A stretch of DNA of 46,838 bases. It comes from JAUMXJ01 sp041781135. Lineage in GTDB: Bacteria > Bacillota > Clostridia > Peptostreptococcales > Acidaminobacteraceae. The notes beneath the pieces were generated by a model. That model did no database searches and had not been told where the DNA came from. It saw nothing but the letters and a program-made list of their open reading frames with translations. Below are positions 17,701-24,219 of this stretch, in pieces. The first letter of the stretch is position 1. Every line of letters starts with the position of its first letter. A program made the position numbers and the translations under genes. The stretch spans positions 1 through 46,838 of the forward strand of contig JBHAZV010000005.1 of assembly GCA_041781135.1 (NCBI GenBank), given 5' to 3'.

Positions 17701-18247
17701 CGAGGTTTATTCCAATACGGGAGGCCAGTCGTCCAAGGCGACTCCGACTTCTGCGATAGCGAAATTTGCCGCTGCGGGCAAGAGGGTCAAAAAGAAGGAC
17801 TTGGGTATGATCGCGGCTACATATGGGTATGTGTATGTAGCGCAGGTGGCGATGGGTGCAAATCAGCAGCATTTTATCAAGGTGCTCCAAGAAGCCGAAA
17901 GCTATGACGGACCTTCGCTGATAATCTGCTATGCGCCTTGTATTGCGCACGGCATCAGGACAGGCATGGGTACAACTCACAGGCGCGAAAAAGAAGCTGT
18001 TGCAGCGGGTTACTGGCATCTGTGGAGATTTGATCCAAGGCTTAAGGACGAGGGCAAGAATCCGTTCACTCTTGATTCTGCTGCACCGACTGCGGATTTC
18101 AGAGAATTCCTTCTTGGAGAAAGCAGGTATACAATGCTTCAGAAGAAGGATGCAGAGCTTGCAAATAAGCTTTTTGAACAGGCTGAGGCTCAGGCGAAGG
18201 ACAGATATGCAGGCTATGTGCGTATGAGCGAGATGAAGTACGAGTAA
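14735..18247 (+). CDS. nifJ: Pyruvate:ferredoxin (flavodoxin) oxidoreductase
   Basis: Oxidises pyruvate and CoA to acetyl-CoA and CO2 and passes electrons to ferredoxin or flavodoxin; it is the core of anaerobic pyruvate metabolism. The single 1170-residue chain has the usual order: TPP-pyrimidine domain (AIYPITPSSNMAE), gamma domain, EKR region, and a 2x[4Fe-4S] ferredoxin domain (CIQCNQCSYVCPH near 688 and CTGCGNCADVCPAK near 745). The proximal-cluster cysteine motif CAGCGETPY (about 811) and the TPP-binding region GDGWSYDIGFGG (about 958) follow. ATG 14735 has AAGGAGGG, and the leader is complementary to the candidate Fur-controlled sRNA. A flavodoxin gene, a possible electron acceptor, lies 1.2 kb downstream. 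Confidence 0.98.
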   Translation: MKKIMKTMDGNAAASYVSYAFTDVAAIYPITPSSNMAENVDEMAASGVKNIFGRTVRVSEMQSEGGAAGAVHGSLQAGALTTTFTASQGLLLMIPNMYKMAGELLPAVFHVSARAIATHALSIFGDHSDIMAARQTGFAMLSSNSVQEVMDLAGVAHMAAIKGRVPFVHFFDGFRTSHEIQKIETIPYEEFDKMVDHDAILAFRNRALSPNNPVTRGTAQNPDIFFQAKEASNPYYMAIPEIVIEYMNKINALTGRDYKLFNYYGAPDAERVVVAMGSVCEALEETVDYLAKKGEKVGLIKVRLFRPWSEKHFLEVLPKTVKKIAVLDRCKEPGSDGEPLFKDVRAMFYGREGAPVVVGGRYGLGSKDTTPTQLKAVYDELAKDAPKKEFTIGIIDDVTNLSLTPAENIVTESASTIRCKFWGLGSDGTVGANKSAIKIIGDKTDMYAQGYFAYDSKKSGGITVSHLRFGKEPIRATYLIDEADYVACHNQSYVYQYDLLKGLKKGGTFVLNTKWSIGELGAHLPAKIKRYIAQNNVNFYTIDATSVAEEIGLGGRINMIMQSAFFKLANVIDLSDAIKYLKEAVQASYGKKGEKIVELNNKAIDMGIERLVKVDVPTDWKDAVDEQQVQKNEPEFIRKILRPVNAQDGDLLPVSTFDGYEDGTFEHGTSAYEKRGIAINVPEWQIENCIQCNQCSYVCPHAAIRPVLLNADEVAAAPAGFETKNAIGKGLEGLAYRMQVSPLDCTGCGNCADVCPAKNKALLMKPLEPQIAAQEANWDYAYALPEKAPLMPLTTVKGSQFSRPLIQFSGACAGCGETPYIKTVTQLFGKRMMIANATGCSSIWGASSPSTPYCKNDEGKGPSWANSLFEDNAEFGYGMAIAVAAIQDAIADKLNALVEASGDEGFRKIATEYLERREEPEFCTAALKAELEKLLPNKEAKYILDNSDYLNKRSIWILGGDGWSYDIGFGGLDHVLASGENVNVLVFDTEVYSNTGGQSSKATPTSAIAKFAAAGKRVKKKDLGMIAATYGYVYVAQVAMGANQQHFIKVLQEAESYDGPSLIICYAPCIAHGIRTGMGTTHRREKEAVAAGYWHLWRFDPRLKDEGKNPFTLDSAAPTADFREFLLGESRYTMLQKKDAELANKLFEQAEAQAKDRYAGYVRMSEMKYE

Positions 18248-18320
18248 CAATTTGTAAACTTTAATAAATCTATGGATTTTATGCTCGGAAAATGGTAAAA
18301 TTGTCCTATCGGAGGTGTTT

Positions 18321-18488
18321 ATGGATGTAGCGGGAATATCGATGCTTGCAAGTCAGTCGCAGATTAGGACGGACGCATCTATGGCTGTTTTGAAAAAGGT
18401 TATGGAAGTCAGTCAGGAACAGCTTGCGAAAATGCTCGAAATGTCTGTTGAGCCGCATCTTGGGGCGAATGTCGACATAAGGATTTGA
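18321..18488 (+). CDS. YjfB-like putative motility miniprotein
   Basis: This 55-residue ORF begins MDVAGISMLASQSQ and ends VEPHLGANVDIRI. It matches the pattern of the YjfB family (an N-terminal 'MDIA.LSM..SQ' and a C-terminal 'PHLG.NIDI'), annotated as putative motility proteins of unknown mechanism. ATG 18321 has CGGAGG eight bases upstream, and an intrinsic terminator lies 40 bases after the stop, so this is a real monocistronic gene despite its size. It pairs loosely with the chemoreceptor as a hint that the organism is motile. Confidence 0.8.
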   Translation: MDVAGISMLASQSQIRTDASMAVLKKVMEVSQEQLAKMLEMSVEPHLGANVDIRI

Positions 18489-18529
18489 CGAGTGAAAATA
18501 CATTGATTGCTGCCTATTATGGTATGGCG

Positions 18530-18553
18530 GGCTGCCTTTGGCAGCCTTTTTTT
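18530..18553 (+). terminator. Intrinsic terminator of the YjfB-like gene
   Basis: GGCTGCC (18530-18536), loop TTT, GGCAGCC (18540-18546), then seven T. It lies 42 bases after the miniprotein stop and just before the DUF5714 Shine-Dalgarno. Confidence 0.93.
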
Positions 18554-18576
18554 CAAATTCAGCAGGGGGGAGAATT

Positions 18577-19266
18577 ATGGCTGAAGAGTGTTTGATTTGT
18601 GGGGAGAGATTAGTATATCTTTCTGTTGGAGAATCGGCGAAGTGCGAATTCTGTGGTATGACAGCTGTAACTACAGCTAAATGTGCTGCCGGACATTATG
18701 TCTGTGATGAGTGTCACATTGGCGGAGTTCATGAGATTATAAGGTTGTGTACAGAAACGGATTCCAGGAATCCCATAGAAATATTGGAACGACTGATGGA
18801 ACTGCCGGGCTGTCATATGCATGGTCCGGAGCACCATATTATGGTCGGAGCCGCGCTTTTGACAGCTCACAAAAATTCCGGAGGGGATATCGAGCTCGGC
18901 GCTGCCCTGCGCAAAATGGTTGAGCGCGGCAAAAAAGTTCCCGGAGGCATCTGCGGTTTTTGGGGCGCTTGTGGAGCTGCGGTCAGTACGGGAATGTACG
19001 TATCGATAGCTACCAACGCTACGCCGCTTACGGAGCGCAGCTGGGGGCTTGGTAATCTGATGACCTCCGCATCGCTTGCGGCAATAGGAGAGGTCGGAGG
19101 GCCGCGGTGCTGCAAGCGCAATTCCTATCTGAGCGTATTGACAGCAGTGGACTTCGCAGCAGAAAATCTCGGCGTGAATATGGAACGCAGCGAGGAAGTA
19201 AAATGCAGCAGGACACAATCTAATAATCAATGCATCGGCGTGCGCTGCCCGTTTTTTGCAAAATGA
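18577..19266 (+). CDS. DUF5714-like cysteine-rich protein
   Basis: This 229-residue protein opens with zinc-finger-like pairs, CLICGERL, CEFCGM and CAAGHYVCDECH. A conserved core follows with HMHGPEHHIMVGAALLTA, a Gly/Cys segment GGICGFWGACGAA and a late CC pair (RCCKRN). I recognise this arrangement as DUF5714, a family of unknown function in anaerobic bacteria and archaea. The many conserved Cys and His residues suggest metal or cluster binding. ATG 18577 has GGGGGGAG nine bases upstream; an upstream in-frame start at 18538 lies inside the preceding terminator. The purine-rich Shine-Dalgarno can pair with CTCCCC of the candidate sRNA (six bases), which is too short to weigh much. Confidence 0.75.
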   Translation: MAEECLICGERLVYLSVGESAKCEFCGMTAVTTAKCAAGHYVCDECHIGGVHEIIRLCTETDSRNPIEILERLMELPGCHMHGPEHHIMVGAALLTAHKNSGGDIELGAALRKMVERGKKVPGGICGFWGACGAAVSTGMYVSIATNATPLTERSWGLGNLMTSASLAAIGEVGGPRCCKRNSYLSVLTAVDFAAENLGVNMERSEEVKCSRTQSNNQCIGVRCPFFAK

Positions 19267-19306
19267 ACGAAGCGCGTGTTTGCTGGTTTTTTACTCAGTC
19301 GGCGGC

Positions 19307-19331
19307 AAATATATTGGATTTTAATATATTT
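19307..19331. other. A/T-only hairpin after the DUF5714 gene
   Basis: AAATATATT and AATATATTT flank a seven-base loop, followed by two more T. It is positioned as a weak terminator for the DUF5714 gene, but its stem has no G-C pair, so efficiency would be low. Confidence 0.35.
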
Positions 19332-19364
19332 TTGAGGTGCAGAGGCGAGAAGGCTCCTGTCTTA

Positions 19365-19412
19365 TTTACAATTGCATTTTAGAGAGATATATTGATAATG
19401 ATAATCAATATC
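19365..19412 (+). promoter_or_regulatory. Flavodoxin promoter with near-perfect Fur box
   Basis: TTTACA (19365-19370), 17 bases, TATATT (19388-19393). Immediately downstream, 19394-19412 matches the 19-bp Fur consensus (GATAATGATAATCATTATC) at 18 of 19 positions. The operator covers the transcription start, so iron-loaded Fur should repress flavodoxin and iron starvation should induce it, as known for many flavodoxins. Confidence 0.9.
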
Positions 19413-19443
19413 AACAAATCAGTACTAAATAACAGGAGGACTT

Positions 19444-19857
19444 ATGTCTAAAGTAGCAGTAGTTTATTGGAGCGGTACAGGAAACACGCAGCAGATGGCT
19501 GAACACATCGCAAAGACAGCGAATGCCGATATTTTTACCTCGGCGGAGTTTGGCTCAGATAAGATGGATGATTATGCCGGAATAGCTTTTGGATGCCCTT
19601 CAATGGGCGCGGAGGTCTTAGAAGAAAGCGAATTTGCGCCGATGTTCGATTCTGTTAAGGGTAAGCTTAAAGGCAAGAAGATCGCTCTTTTTGGTTCATA
19701 CGGCTGGGGTGACGGCGAATGGATGAGAAATTGGGACGAGGAATGCCGCGCTGCGGGGGCGTATATTTTTAATGATTATGTAATATGCAACGGTGCGCCT
19801 GCTGGTGATGTGTTTGATGCTCTGACTGATCTCGCAAATAATTTAGCTAAATGCTGA
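19444..19857 (+). CDS. Short-chain flavodoxin
   Basis: This 137-residue FMN protein carries single electrons in the cytoplasm and replaces ferredoxin when iron is scarce. The N-terminal strand and phosphate loop read VYWSGTGNTQQMAEHIA. FGSYGWGDGEWM near residue 82 is the flavin-contact loop. Length and the lack of a 20-residue insertion mark the short-chain type. ATG 19444 has CAGGAGG. It stands alone between a Fur-controlled promoter and an intrinsic terminator. Likely partners are NifJ as donor and FprA or other reductases as acceptors. Confidence 0.96.
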   Translation: MSKVAVVYWSGTGNTQQMAEHIAKTANADIFTSAEFGSDKMDDYAGIAFGCPSMGAEVLEESEFAPMFDSVKGKLKGKKIALFGSYGWGDGEWMRNWDEECRAAGAYIFNDYVICNGAPAGDVFDALTDLANNLAKC

Positions 19858-19879
19858 TCGGCACGTATTCGTGCATCCG

Positions 19880-19906
19880 GCGCAGCCCTTGCGGCTGCGC
19901 TTTTTT
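19880..19906 (+). terminator. Intrinsic terminator of flavodoxin
   Basis: GCGCAGCC (19880-19887), loop CTTGC, GGCTGCGC (19893-19900), six T. It follows the flavodoxin stop by 22 bases. Confidence 0.94.
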
Positions 19907-20007
19907 GTGTGTAATTCAGCGCCTGGGATTTACGTATATGCAGGGATGAGCGGATTGACCTATCGTGAAGTGTGTTCATATTTAATTCACGCACATGTAA
20001 CCTCAAT

Positions 20008-20040
20008 GACATTGATAATTATTCTCATTTGAGCTATACT
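20008..20040 (+). promoter_or_regulatory. Promoter of candidate sRNA with overlapping Fur box
   Basis: TTGATA (20012-20017), 17 bases, TATACT (20035-20040) is a strong sigma-A promoter. Bases 20008-20026 match the Fur consensus at 15 of 19 positions and cover the -35 element. No gene start follows within 370 bases; the transcript instead meets a terminator at 20145-20168. Confidence 0.75.
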
Positions 20041-20046
20041 CACCTT

Positions 20047-20168
20047 GCTAAGTCGTTGATGACTCCCCTCATTACGTACTTAGATACTGTCCCTAATAGT
20101 GCCGTAATGGTATGTGTCTCTCCCTTAGGCACAAAAGAAAATTTGGTGCAGCTTCGCTGCACCTTTTT
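20047..20168 (+). ncRNA. Candidate Fur-regulated C-rich small RNA (FsrA/IsrR/RyhB-like)
   Basis: A ~122-nt transcript is predicted from the Fur-controlled promoter to an intrinsic terminator. Visible structure, in order: an AGTC/GACT hairpin (20051-20064), an unpaired CCCCTC stretch, a stem CATTACG/CGTAATG (20070-20076 with 20103-20109) enclosing a loop with TGTCCC, a stem TGTGTC/GGCACA (20113-20118 with 20128-20133) presenting loop TCTCCCTTA, an A-rich linker, and the terminator. C-rich unpaired patches that pair to Shine-Dalgarno sequences are typical of iron-sparing sRNAs such as FsrA and IsrR. The only plus-strand frame crosses the terminator and lacks a ribosome-binding site. The best target in the window is the nifJ leader. 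Exact ends are inferred. Confidence 0.65.
20145..20168 (+). terminator. Intrinsic terminator of candidate sRNA
   Basis: GGTGCAGC (20145-20152), loop TTC, GCTGCACC (20156-20163), five T then CTTT. The preceding AAAATTT can extend the pairing. There is no gene upstream on this strand after the flavodoxin terminator, which argues that something noncoding ends here. Confidence 0.92.
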
Positions 20169-20346
20169 CTTTGTGTTTCCGCATCCGGAAAGGTGTTCGT
20201 CATCACAAACAAAAGTTTTTACTATCAAAAACAAAAAGTATTGCCCTAACAAACCTAAGTTTTCCGCTTCTTTGCGGCGCAACATTAGAATTGTATGAGA
20301 GCACTCTGCGCGTTCTTGCGCCTAAGTCTCTTAGGACTTATGTCAA
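20169..20346. other. Gene-free stretch between sRNA terminator and glycosyltransferase promoter
   Basis: I see no supportable gene here. It holds short dyads: TTTCCG/CGGAAA (20176-20191), GCGC/GCGC (20308-20321) and CCTAAG/CTTAGG with a three-base loop (20321-20335). The last lies just upstream of the -35 of the next promoter and could be an operator. The middle is A-rich (AAACAAAAG, CAAAAACAAAAAG). Confidence 0.5.
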
Positions 20347-20375
20347 TTGACACGGCAGCGCCGGCGTGGTAAGAT
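20347..20375 (+). promoter_or_regulatory. Sigma-A promoter of the glycosyltransferase operon
   Basis: Consensus TTGACA (20347-20352), 17 bases, TAAGAT (20370-20375). Transcription should begin near 20382, downstream of the longer in-frame start at 20379, so the gene begins at 20415. Confidence 0.85.
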
Positions 20376-20414
20376 TTAATGAAAAAGTTTACAAAAAGTT
20401 TCAGGGAGGAATGC

Positions 20415-21470
20415 ATGAGAACTCTACATGTTTTCTCAAAATCCGAGAGCAGCGAGGGACAGGGAGTCCACTCAGCTTTTTTGGAACAGGTGAAATTGGC
20501 GGAAGAGGTAGTCGGCAAGGATTATTCCATTAGGATAAATCCGTGTATGCTCGGCGATATAAACCATTTCCACACTGTCAATCTCAGATTTTATCTAAAA
20601 AATTTGTTGTTCGGCAGAAAAAAGGTATCTGTCGGGTATGTGCATTTTTTACCTGAAACCGTCGATGAAAGCCTTAAGCTTCCCAAGCTTTATCGCAAGG
20701 TTTTCTACTGGTACCTCATCAAGTTTTATAAATCTATGGATTATCACGTGGTTGTAAATCCGTACTTTATAGATTTAATGGCTGATTACGGCATAAATAC
20801 TGCAAATACCGTATACATACCGAATTTTGTATCGAGTGAAGATTTCTATCCTTACGACGAAGAAAAGCGCCGCGCGGTAAGAGCGGAATACGGTCTTAAA
20901 GAGGGCGATTTTGCCGTGCTCGGCGTAGGGCAGACCCAGACCCGCAAAGGGGTTGTCGATTTTGTCGAGCTGGCTCGCCGCAACCCGGATATGAAGTTTT
21001 TTTGGGCGGGCGGGTTCAGCTTTGGAAAGATAACTGACGGTTACGAGGAAATAAAGGCGCTTATGGATGCGCCTCCCGCAAACATGACCTTTATGGGAAT
21101 TGTCGGCAGGGACAAAATGAATGAGATATACAATATGGCAGATGTGATGTTTCTGCCATCGTATGCCGAGCTTTTTCCTATGACCATACTCGAATCCATG
21201 GCAGTCGGCAGGGCGGTGCTTCTAAGAGATCTTCCGATATATAACAATATACTCTTCGATTATTACCAAAAGGCTTCCGATAACAATGGTTTTGAGAAAA
21301 TACTCAGGCGCTTAAAAAACGAGCCGTCCTTCAGGAAGCTTTCCGAGGATGCGGCTCGGCGCGGCAATCTGTTTTACAACAAAGCGTCTGTAGGCACAAT
21401 GTGGAAGGATTTTTATAACAAGATTTACGAGCAGAACTACGTTCTCAACGATTGCGAGGGGAGGGCATAA
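20415..21470 (+). CDS. GT4 glycosyltransferase, BgsA/LafB-like glycolipid synthase
   Basis: This 351-residue GT-B enzyme carries the pattern of the second diacylglycerol glycosyltransferase of Gram-positives (BgsA/LafB). It has EGQGVHSAFLEQV, YVHFLPETVDESLKLPKLYR and the membrane-facing FYKSMDYHVVVNPYF, then VYIPNFVSSEDFYP. The donor site has the GT4 E-x7-E in SYAELFPMTILESMAVG. Such enzymes add glucose or galactose to monoglucosyl-diacylglycerol at the inner membrane face, making glycolipids and the lipoteichoic acid anchor. The first-sugar transferase is not in the window. ATG 20415 has GGGAGGA. galE starts on the last base of its stop (TAATG) and may supply UDP-galactose. Confidence 0.82.
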   Translation: MRTLHVFSKSESSEGQGVHSAFLEQVKLAEEVVGKDYSIRINPCMLGDINHFHTVNLRFYLKNLLFGRKKVSVGYVHFLPETVDESLKLPKLYRKVFYWYLIKFYKSMDYHVVVNPYFIDLMADYGINTANTVYIPNFVSSEDFYPYDEEKRRAVRAEYGLKEGDFAVLGVGQTQTRKGVVDFVELARRNPDMKFFWAGGFSFGKITDGYEEIKALMDAPPANMTFMGIVGRDKMNEIYNMADVMFLPSYAELFPMTILESMAVGRAVLLRDLPIYNNILFDYYQKASDNNGFEKILRRLKNEPSFRKLSEDAARRGNLFYNKASVGTMWKDFYNKIYEQNYVLNDCEGRA

Positions 21471-22453
21471 TGTCGGTTCTGGTAACGGGCGGAGCTGGGT
21501 ATATCGGTTCGCACCTTGTGAGATATCTTGCGGATTGCGGTATTAGCGTTGTAGTTGCGGATAATCTCGTCCTCGGCCATAGAGAGTGCGTAGACAGCAG
21601 GGCGAAATTTTACGAAGCAGATATATGTAACAAAGAGGCGGTTGCGGAGATCATGCGGATGGAGTCGGTGGATTCTGTCGTGCATTTCGCTGCGTATTCT
21701 CAGGTTGCGGAGAGTATGGTTAAACCGGAGAAATATTTCGCAAACAATGTGGGTGGGACCCTGTGTCTGCTTGAGAGCATGATAGCTGCCGGAGTCAAAA
21801 ACATAGTGTTTTCTTCGTCTGCGGCAGTTTACGGCGATAGCGGCGACGAAGTTCTCTCCGAAGAGCTTCCGCTCAATCCCACCAATGCATACGGCGAAAC
21901 AAAGCTTATGATGGAAAAAATGCTTAAGTGGTTCGGCGCTCCGCATGGGATAAAGTATGTTGCGCTCAGATATTTCAATGCGGCGGGTGCGCATCATTCC
22001 GGCGAGATAGGAGAACTGCACGATCCCGAAACACATCTCATACCAATAGTTATACAGGCCGCGCTTGGAGAGCGCAAAGAAATACGCATTTTTGGAACCG
22101 ACTATCCTACGCCTGACGGAACGTGCGTGCGCGATTACGTCCATGTGGAGGATCTTGCTGTTGCACACAGGCTTGCGCTCGATCATCTCCGGCGCGGAGG
22201 CGAGAGCGTATCTGTAAATATCGGCGGCGGTTCCGGGTATTCCGTGCGCACTATTATAGATACAGTCAGAAAAATTACAGGCAGGGAAGTGCAGGTAGTG
22301 GAAAGTGAGCGCCGCAGTGGAGATCCGGCGGTGCTTGTGGCGGATTCTCGCAAGGCTGAAGAAATTTTTGGATTTAAGGTACGCAGGGATATAGAGGATA
22401 TGATACGCGATGCCTGGAATTTTCATAATCGACATTCGGGGAGGAATAAATGA
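21470..22453 (+). CDS. galE: UDP-glucose 4-epimerase
   Basis: Interconverts UDP-glucose and UDP-galactose with tightly bound NAD. The 327-residue extended SDR protein has the Rossmann motif TGGAGYIGSH, SSSAAVYG, and the catalytic Tyr141/Lys145 pair in NAYGETK, followed by ALRYFNAAGA and CVRDYVHVEDLA. These are all GalE hallmarks. The start ATG overlaps the glycosyltransferase stop by one base and is preceded by GAGGGGAGGG, so the two are coupled. Its own end overlaps the next gene by four bases. The context points to sugar supply for glycolipid or surface glycan synthesis rather than galactose catabolism. Confidence 0.95.
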   Translation: MSVLVTGGAGYIGSHLVRYLADCGISVVVADNLVLGHRECVDSRAKFYEADICNKEAVAEIMRMESVDSVVHFAAYSQVAESMVKPEKYFANNVGGTLCLLESMIAAGVKNIVFSSSAAVYGDSGDEVLSEELPLNPTNAYGETKLMMEKMLKWFGAPHGIKYVALRYFNAAGAHHSGEIGELHDPETHLIPIVIQAALGERKEIRIFGTDYPTPDGTCVRDYVHVEDLAVAHRLALDHLRRGGESVSVNIGGGSGYSVRTIIDTVRKITGREVQVVESERRSGDPAVLVADSRKAEEIFGFKVRRDIEDMIRDAWNFHNRHSGRNK

Positions 22454-22932
22454 AGATAAATTACGAGATCATTGAAATGATGGTCTTTTTTTGGGATCAG
22501 GTCAAGAATAGGGAAAAGATACAGGATGCTTATCTTGTCGAAATAGCAAATAAGAAAGAATTGGCAATGATTTACGACGAAGAGTTTACTCGCGATTCTT
22601 TCAGAAAGGTACTTTCGGCCATAAGCAACAAAGAGCTTTTAAGCTCGCCGACAAAGGCGGAGAGCCGGTTTTGGAATCTGAATATGTGGATGCTCGAGGA
22701 TATGGAGAATATGCAGAGTATGCTCGAAACAGTAAAAAAGCTTAATCTTGACGACATAGATTCCAAGAGGACGCTCCATTTTATACCGGCGCATCTCAAG
22801 GAATCGTATTCAAACGACGATGCGATATACATCAATTTTTTCAAAATATTCATAGATCCAAATAGCGGCAGCGCGCAGATTTCGGGCGTTCCATTTGAAA
22901 ACTACGTGCGGGGAAAAGCAGCGGAAAAATAG
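22450..22932 (+). CDS. Conserved-looking hypothetical cytoplasmic protein
   Basis: I do not recognise this 160-residue protein. It has no signal peptide or membrane segment. It is acidic and mainly helical, with an aromatic-rich start (YEIIEMMVFFWDQVKNREK), a central FWNLNMWMLEDMENM and a C-terminal beta-like stretch AIYINFFKIFIDPNSGSAQ. Its ATGA start overlaps the galE stop by four bases, and GGGGAGG lies nearby in galE, so it is translated from the same operon. The tight coupling makes it a real gene. Function unknown. Confidence 0.8.
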   Translation: MKINYEIIEMMVFFWDQVKNREKIQDAYLVEIANKKELAMIYDEEFTRDSFRKVLSAISNKELLSSPTKAESRFWNLNMWMLEDMENMQSMLETVKKLNLDDIDSKRTLHFIPAHLKESYSNDDAIYINFFKIFIDPNSGSAQISGVPFENYVRGKAAEK

Positions 22933-22962
22933 GAATAGAGAAAGGCAATATTGGAGAAAGAT

Positions 22963-24219
22963 ATGACAAAAAAGAAATACGGCGTAAGAGACAAGGTTCC
23001 GGCATCGCTATTCCTGCCGCTGGCGCTTCAGCATACTTTTGCTATGTTCGGCGCTTCGGTGCTGGTGCCGATACTATTCGGTATAGATCCCGGAATTGTG
23101 CTTCTTATGAATGGCGTGGGCACGCTTCTTTTTATATTTGTGACAAAGGCAAAGGCGCCAGCATATCTCGGTTCGAGCTTCGCGTTTTTAGGTCCTGCTG
23201 GAATTATAATAGCGTCGCTCGGATTCAGGTATGCACAGGGAGCTTTTGTAGTGACCGGCTTATTGGGTTGCGTTATAGCTTATGTAATCTACAAATTTGG
23301 TACGGATTGGATAGATATTGTTCTGCCGCCCGCGGCTATGGGTTCTGTGGTTGCGCTTATCGGTTTCGAACTTGTAGGTCTGACAATACGCGGCGGGGAT
23401 ATCGGCGCGAATATTATGACGGATACAGCCACTACAGAGAGCCTGATAGTATTTCTTATAACGCTTGGCACGGCTGTATTCGGTTCGGTGCTGTTCAGAG
23501 GTTTTCTTTCGACCATCCCGATACTTATTTCAATAGTGGTGGGCTACATAGCTGCACTCTGCTATAATATGGTGGATTTTGCAGCAGTTGTAAACGCTTC
23601 CTTTTTTACAATGCCGACTTTCCAACTGCCGCTGTTCGATATGAAGGCAATACTCACAATGCTGCCCGTGCTGCTTGTAATTACAAGCGAGCATATCAGC
23701 CATCAGGTAGTTACATCAAACATAGTTGGAAGCAACCTGATAAAAGATCCGGGACTTCACAGAAGTATTTTTGCGGATAATTTTTCTACTGCCCTTTCGG
23801 GACTTGTAGGCGGAGTGCCGACGACGACCTATGGCGAAAATATCGGGGTAATGGCTGTGACGGGAATTTACAGTGTGTATGTAATTGGAGGCGCGGCGGT
23901 AATCTCTATCTTAATGGCGTTTATCGGTCCGCTTGCGGCGTTTATTAAAACCATCCCCGGCGATGTTATAGGCGGAGTTACATTTCTTTTGTACGGTATG
24001 ATTGGTTCTTCCGGAATCAGGCTGCTCGTCGATTCAAAAGTCGATTATTCCAATCCGCAGAATCTTATACTTACTTCAATCGTGTTCACTACCGGGCTCA
24101 GCGGTATTTCGATAAAGATGGGCGAGATAGAATTCAAGGGAATGGTGCTTGCGTCGTTTGTGGCGATAATTCTTTCGCTTGTATTTTACATTTTTAACAA
24201 AAAACAGGAGTCAAAATGA
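22963..24219 (+). CDS. uraA: Uracil permease (nucleobase:cation symporter-2 family)
   Basis: This 418-residue protein with about 12-14 membrane helices imports uracil with protons. It has the family opening LPLALQHTFAMFGASVLVP, the conserved SEHISHQ segment in TM8 and the substrate motif GGVPTTTYGENIGVMAVTGI. The NxGxxxxTG part points to uracil/xanthine permeases, and overall it resembles UraA/PyrP. ATG 22963 has GGAG eight bases upstream; an in-frame TTG at 22951 is the alternative. There is no PyrR attenuator before it. It overlaps gltX by four bases, an odd pairing that is probably just operon packing. Confidence 0.92.
   Translation: MTKKKYGVRDKVPASLFLPLALQHTFAMFGASVLVPILFGIDPGIVLLMNGVGTLLFIFVTKAKAPAYLGSSFAFLGPAGIIIASLGFRYAQGAFVVTGLLGCVIAYVIYKFGTDWIDIVLPPAAMGSVVALIGFELVGLTIRGGDIGANIMTDTATTESLIVFLITLGTAVFGSVLFRGFLSTIPILISIVVGYIAALCYNMVDFAAVVNASFFTMPTFQLPLFDMKAILTMLPVLLVITSEHISHQVVTSNIVGSNLIKDPGLHRSIFADNFSTALSGLVGGVPTTTYGENIGVMAVTGIYSVYVIGGAAVISILMAFIGPLAAFIKTIPGDVIGGVTFLLYGMIGSSGIRLLVDSKVDYSNPQNLILTSIVFTTGLSGISIKMGEIEFKGMVLASFVAIILSLVFYIFNKKQESK

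Noticed and set aside
18270..18300. Sigma-D (motility) promoter before the YjfB-like gene
   Set aside because: TAAA-15-CTCGGAAA matches only part of the -10 consensus GCCGATAT. This is too weak to call.
20040..20298. Open frames on both strands across the sRNA region (about 80 codons each)
   Set aside because: Neither has a Shine-Dalgarno. Both run straight through the strong intrinsic terminator at 20145-20168, and their translations look non-protein-like.
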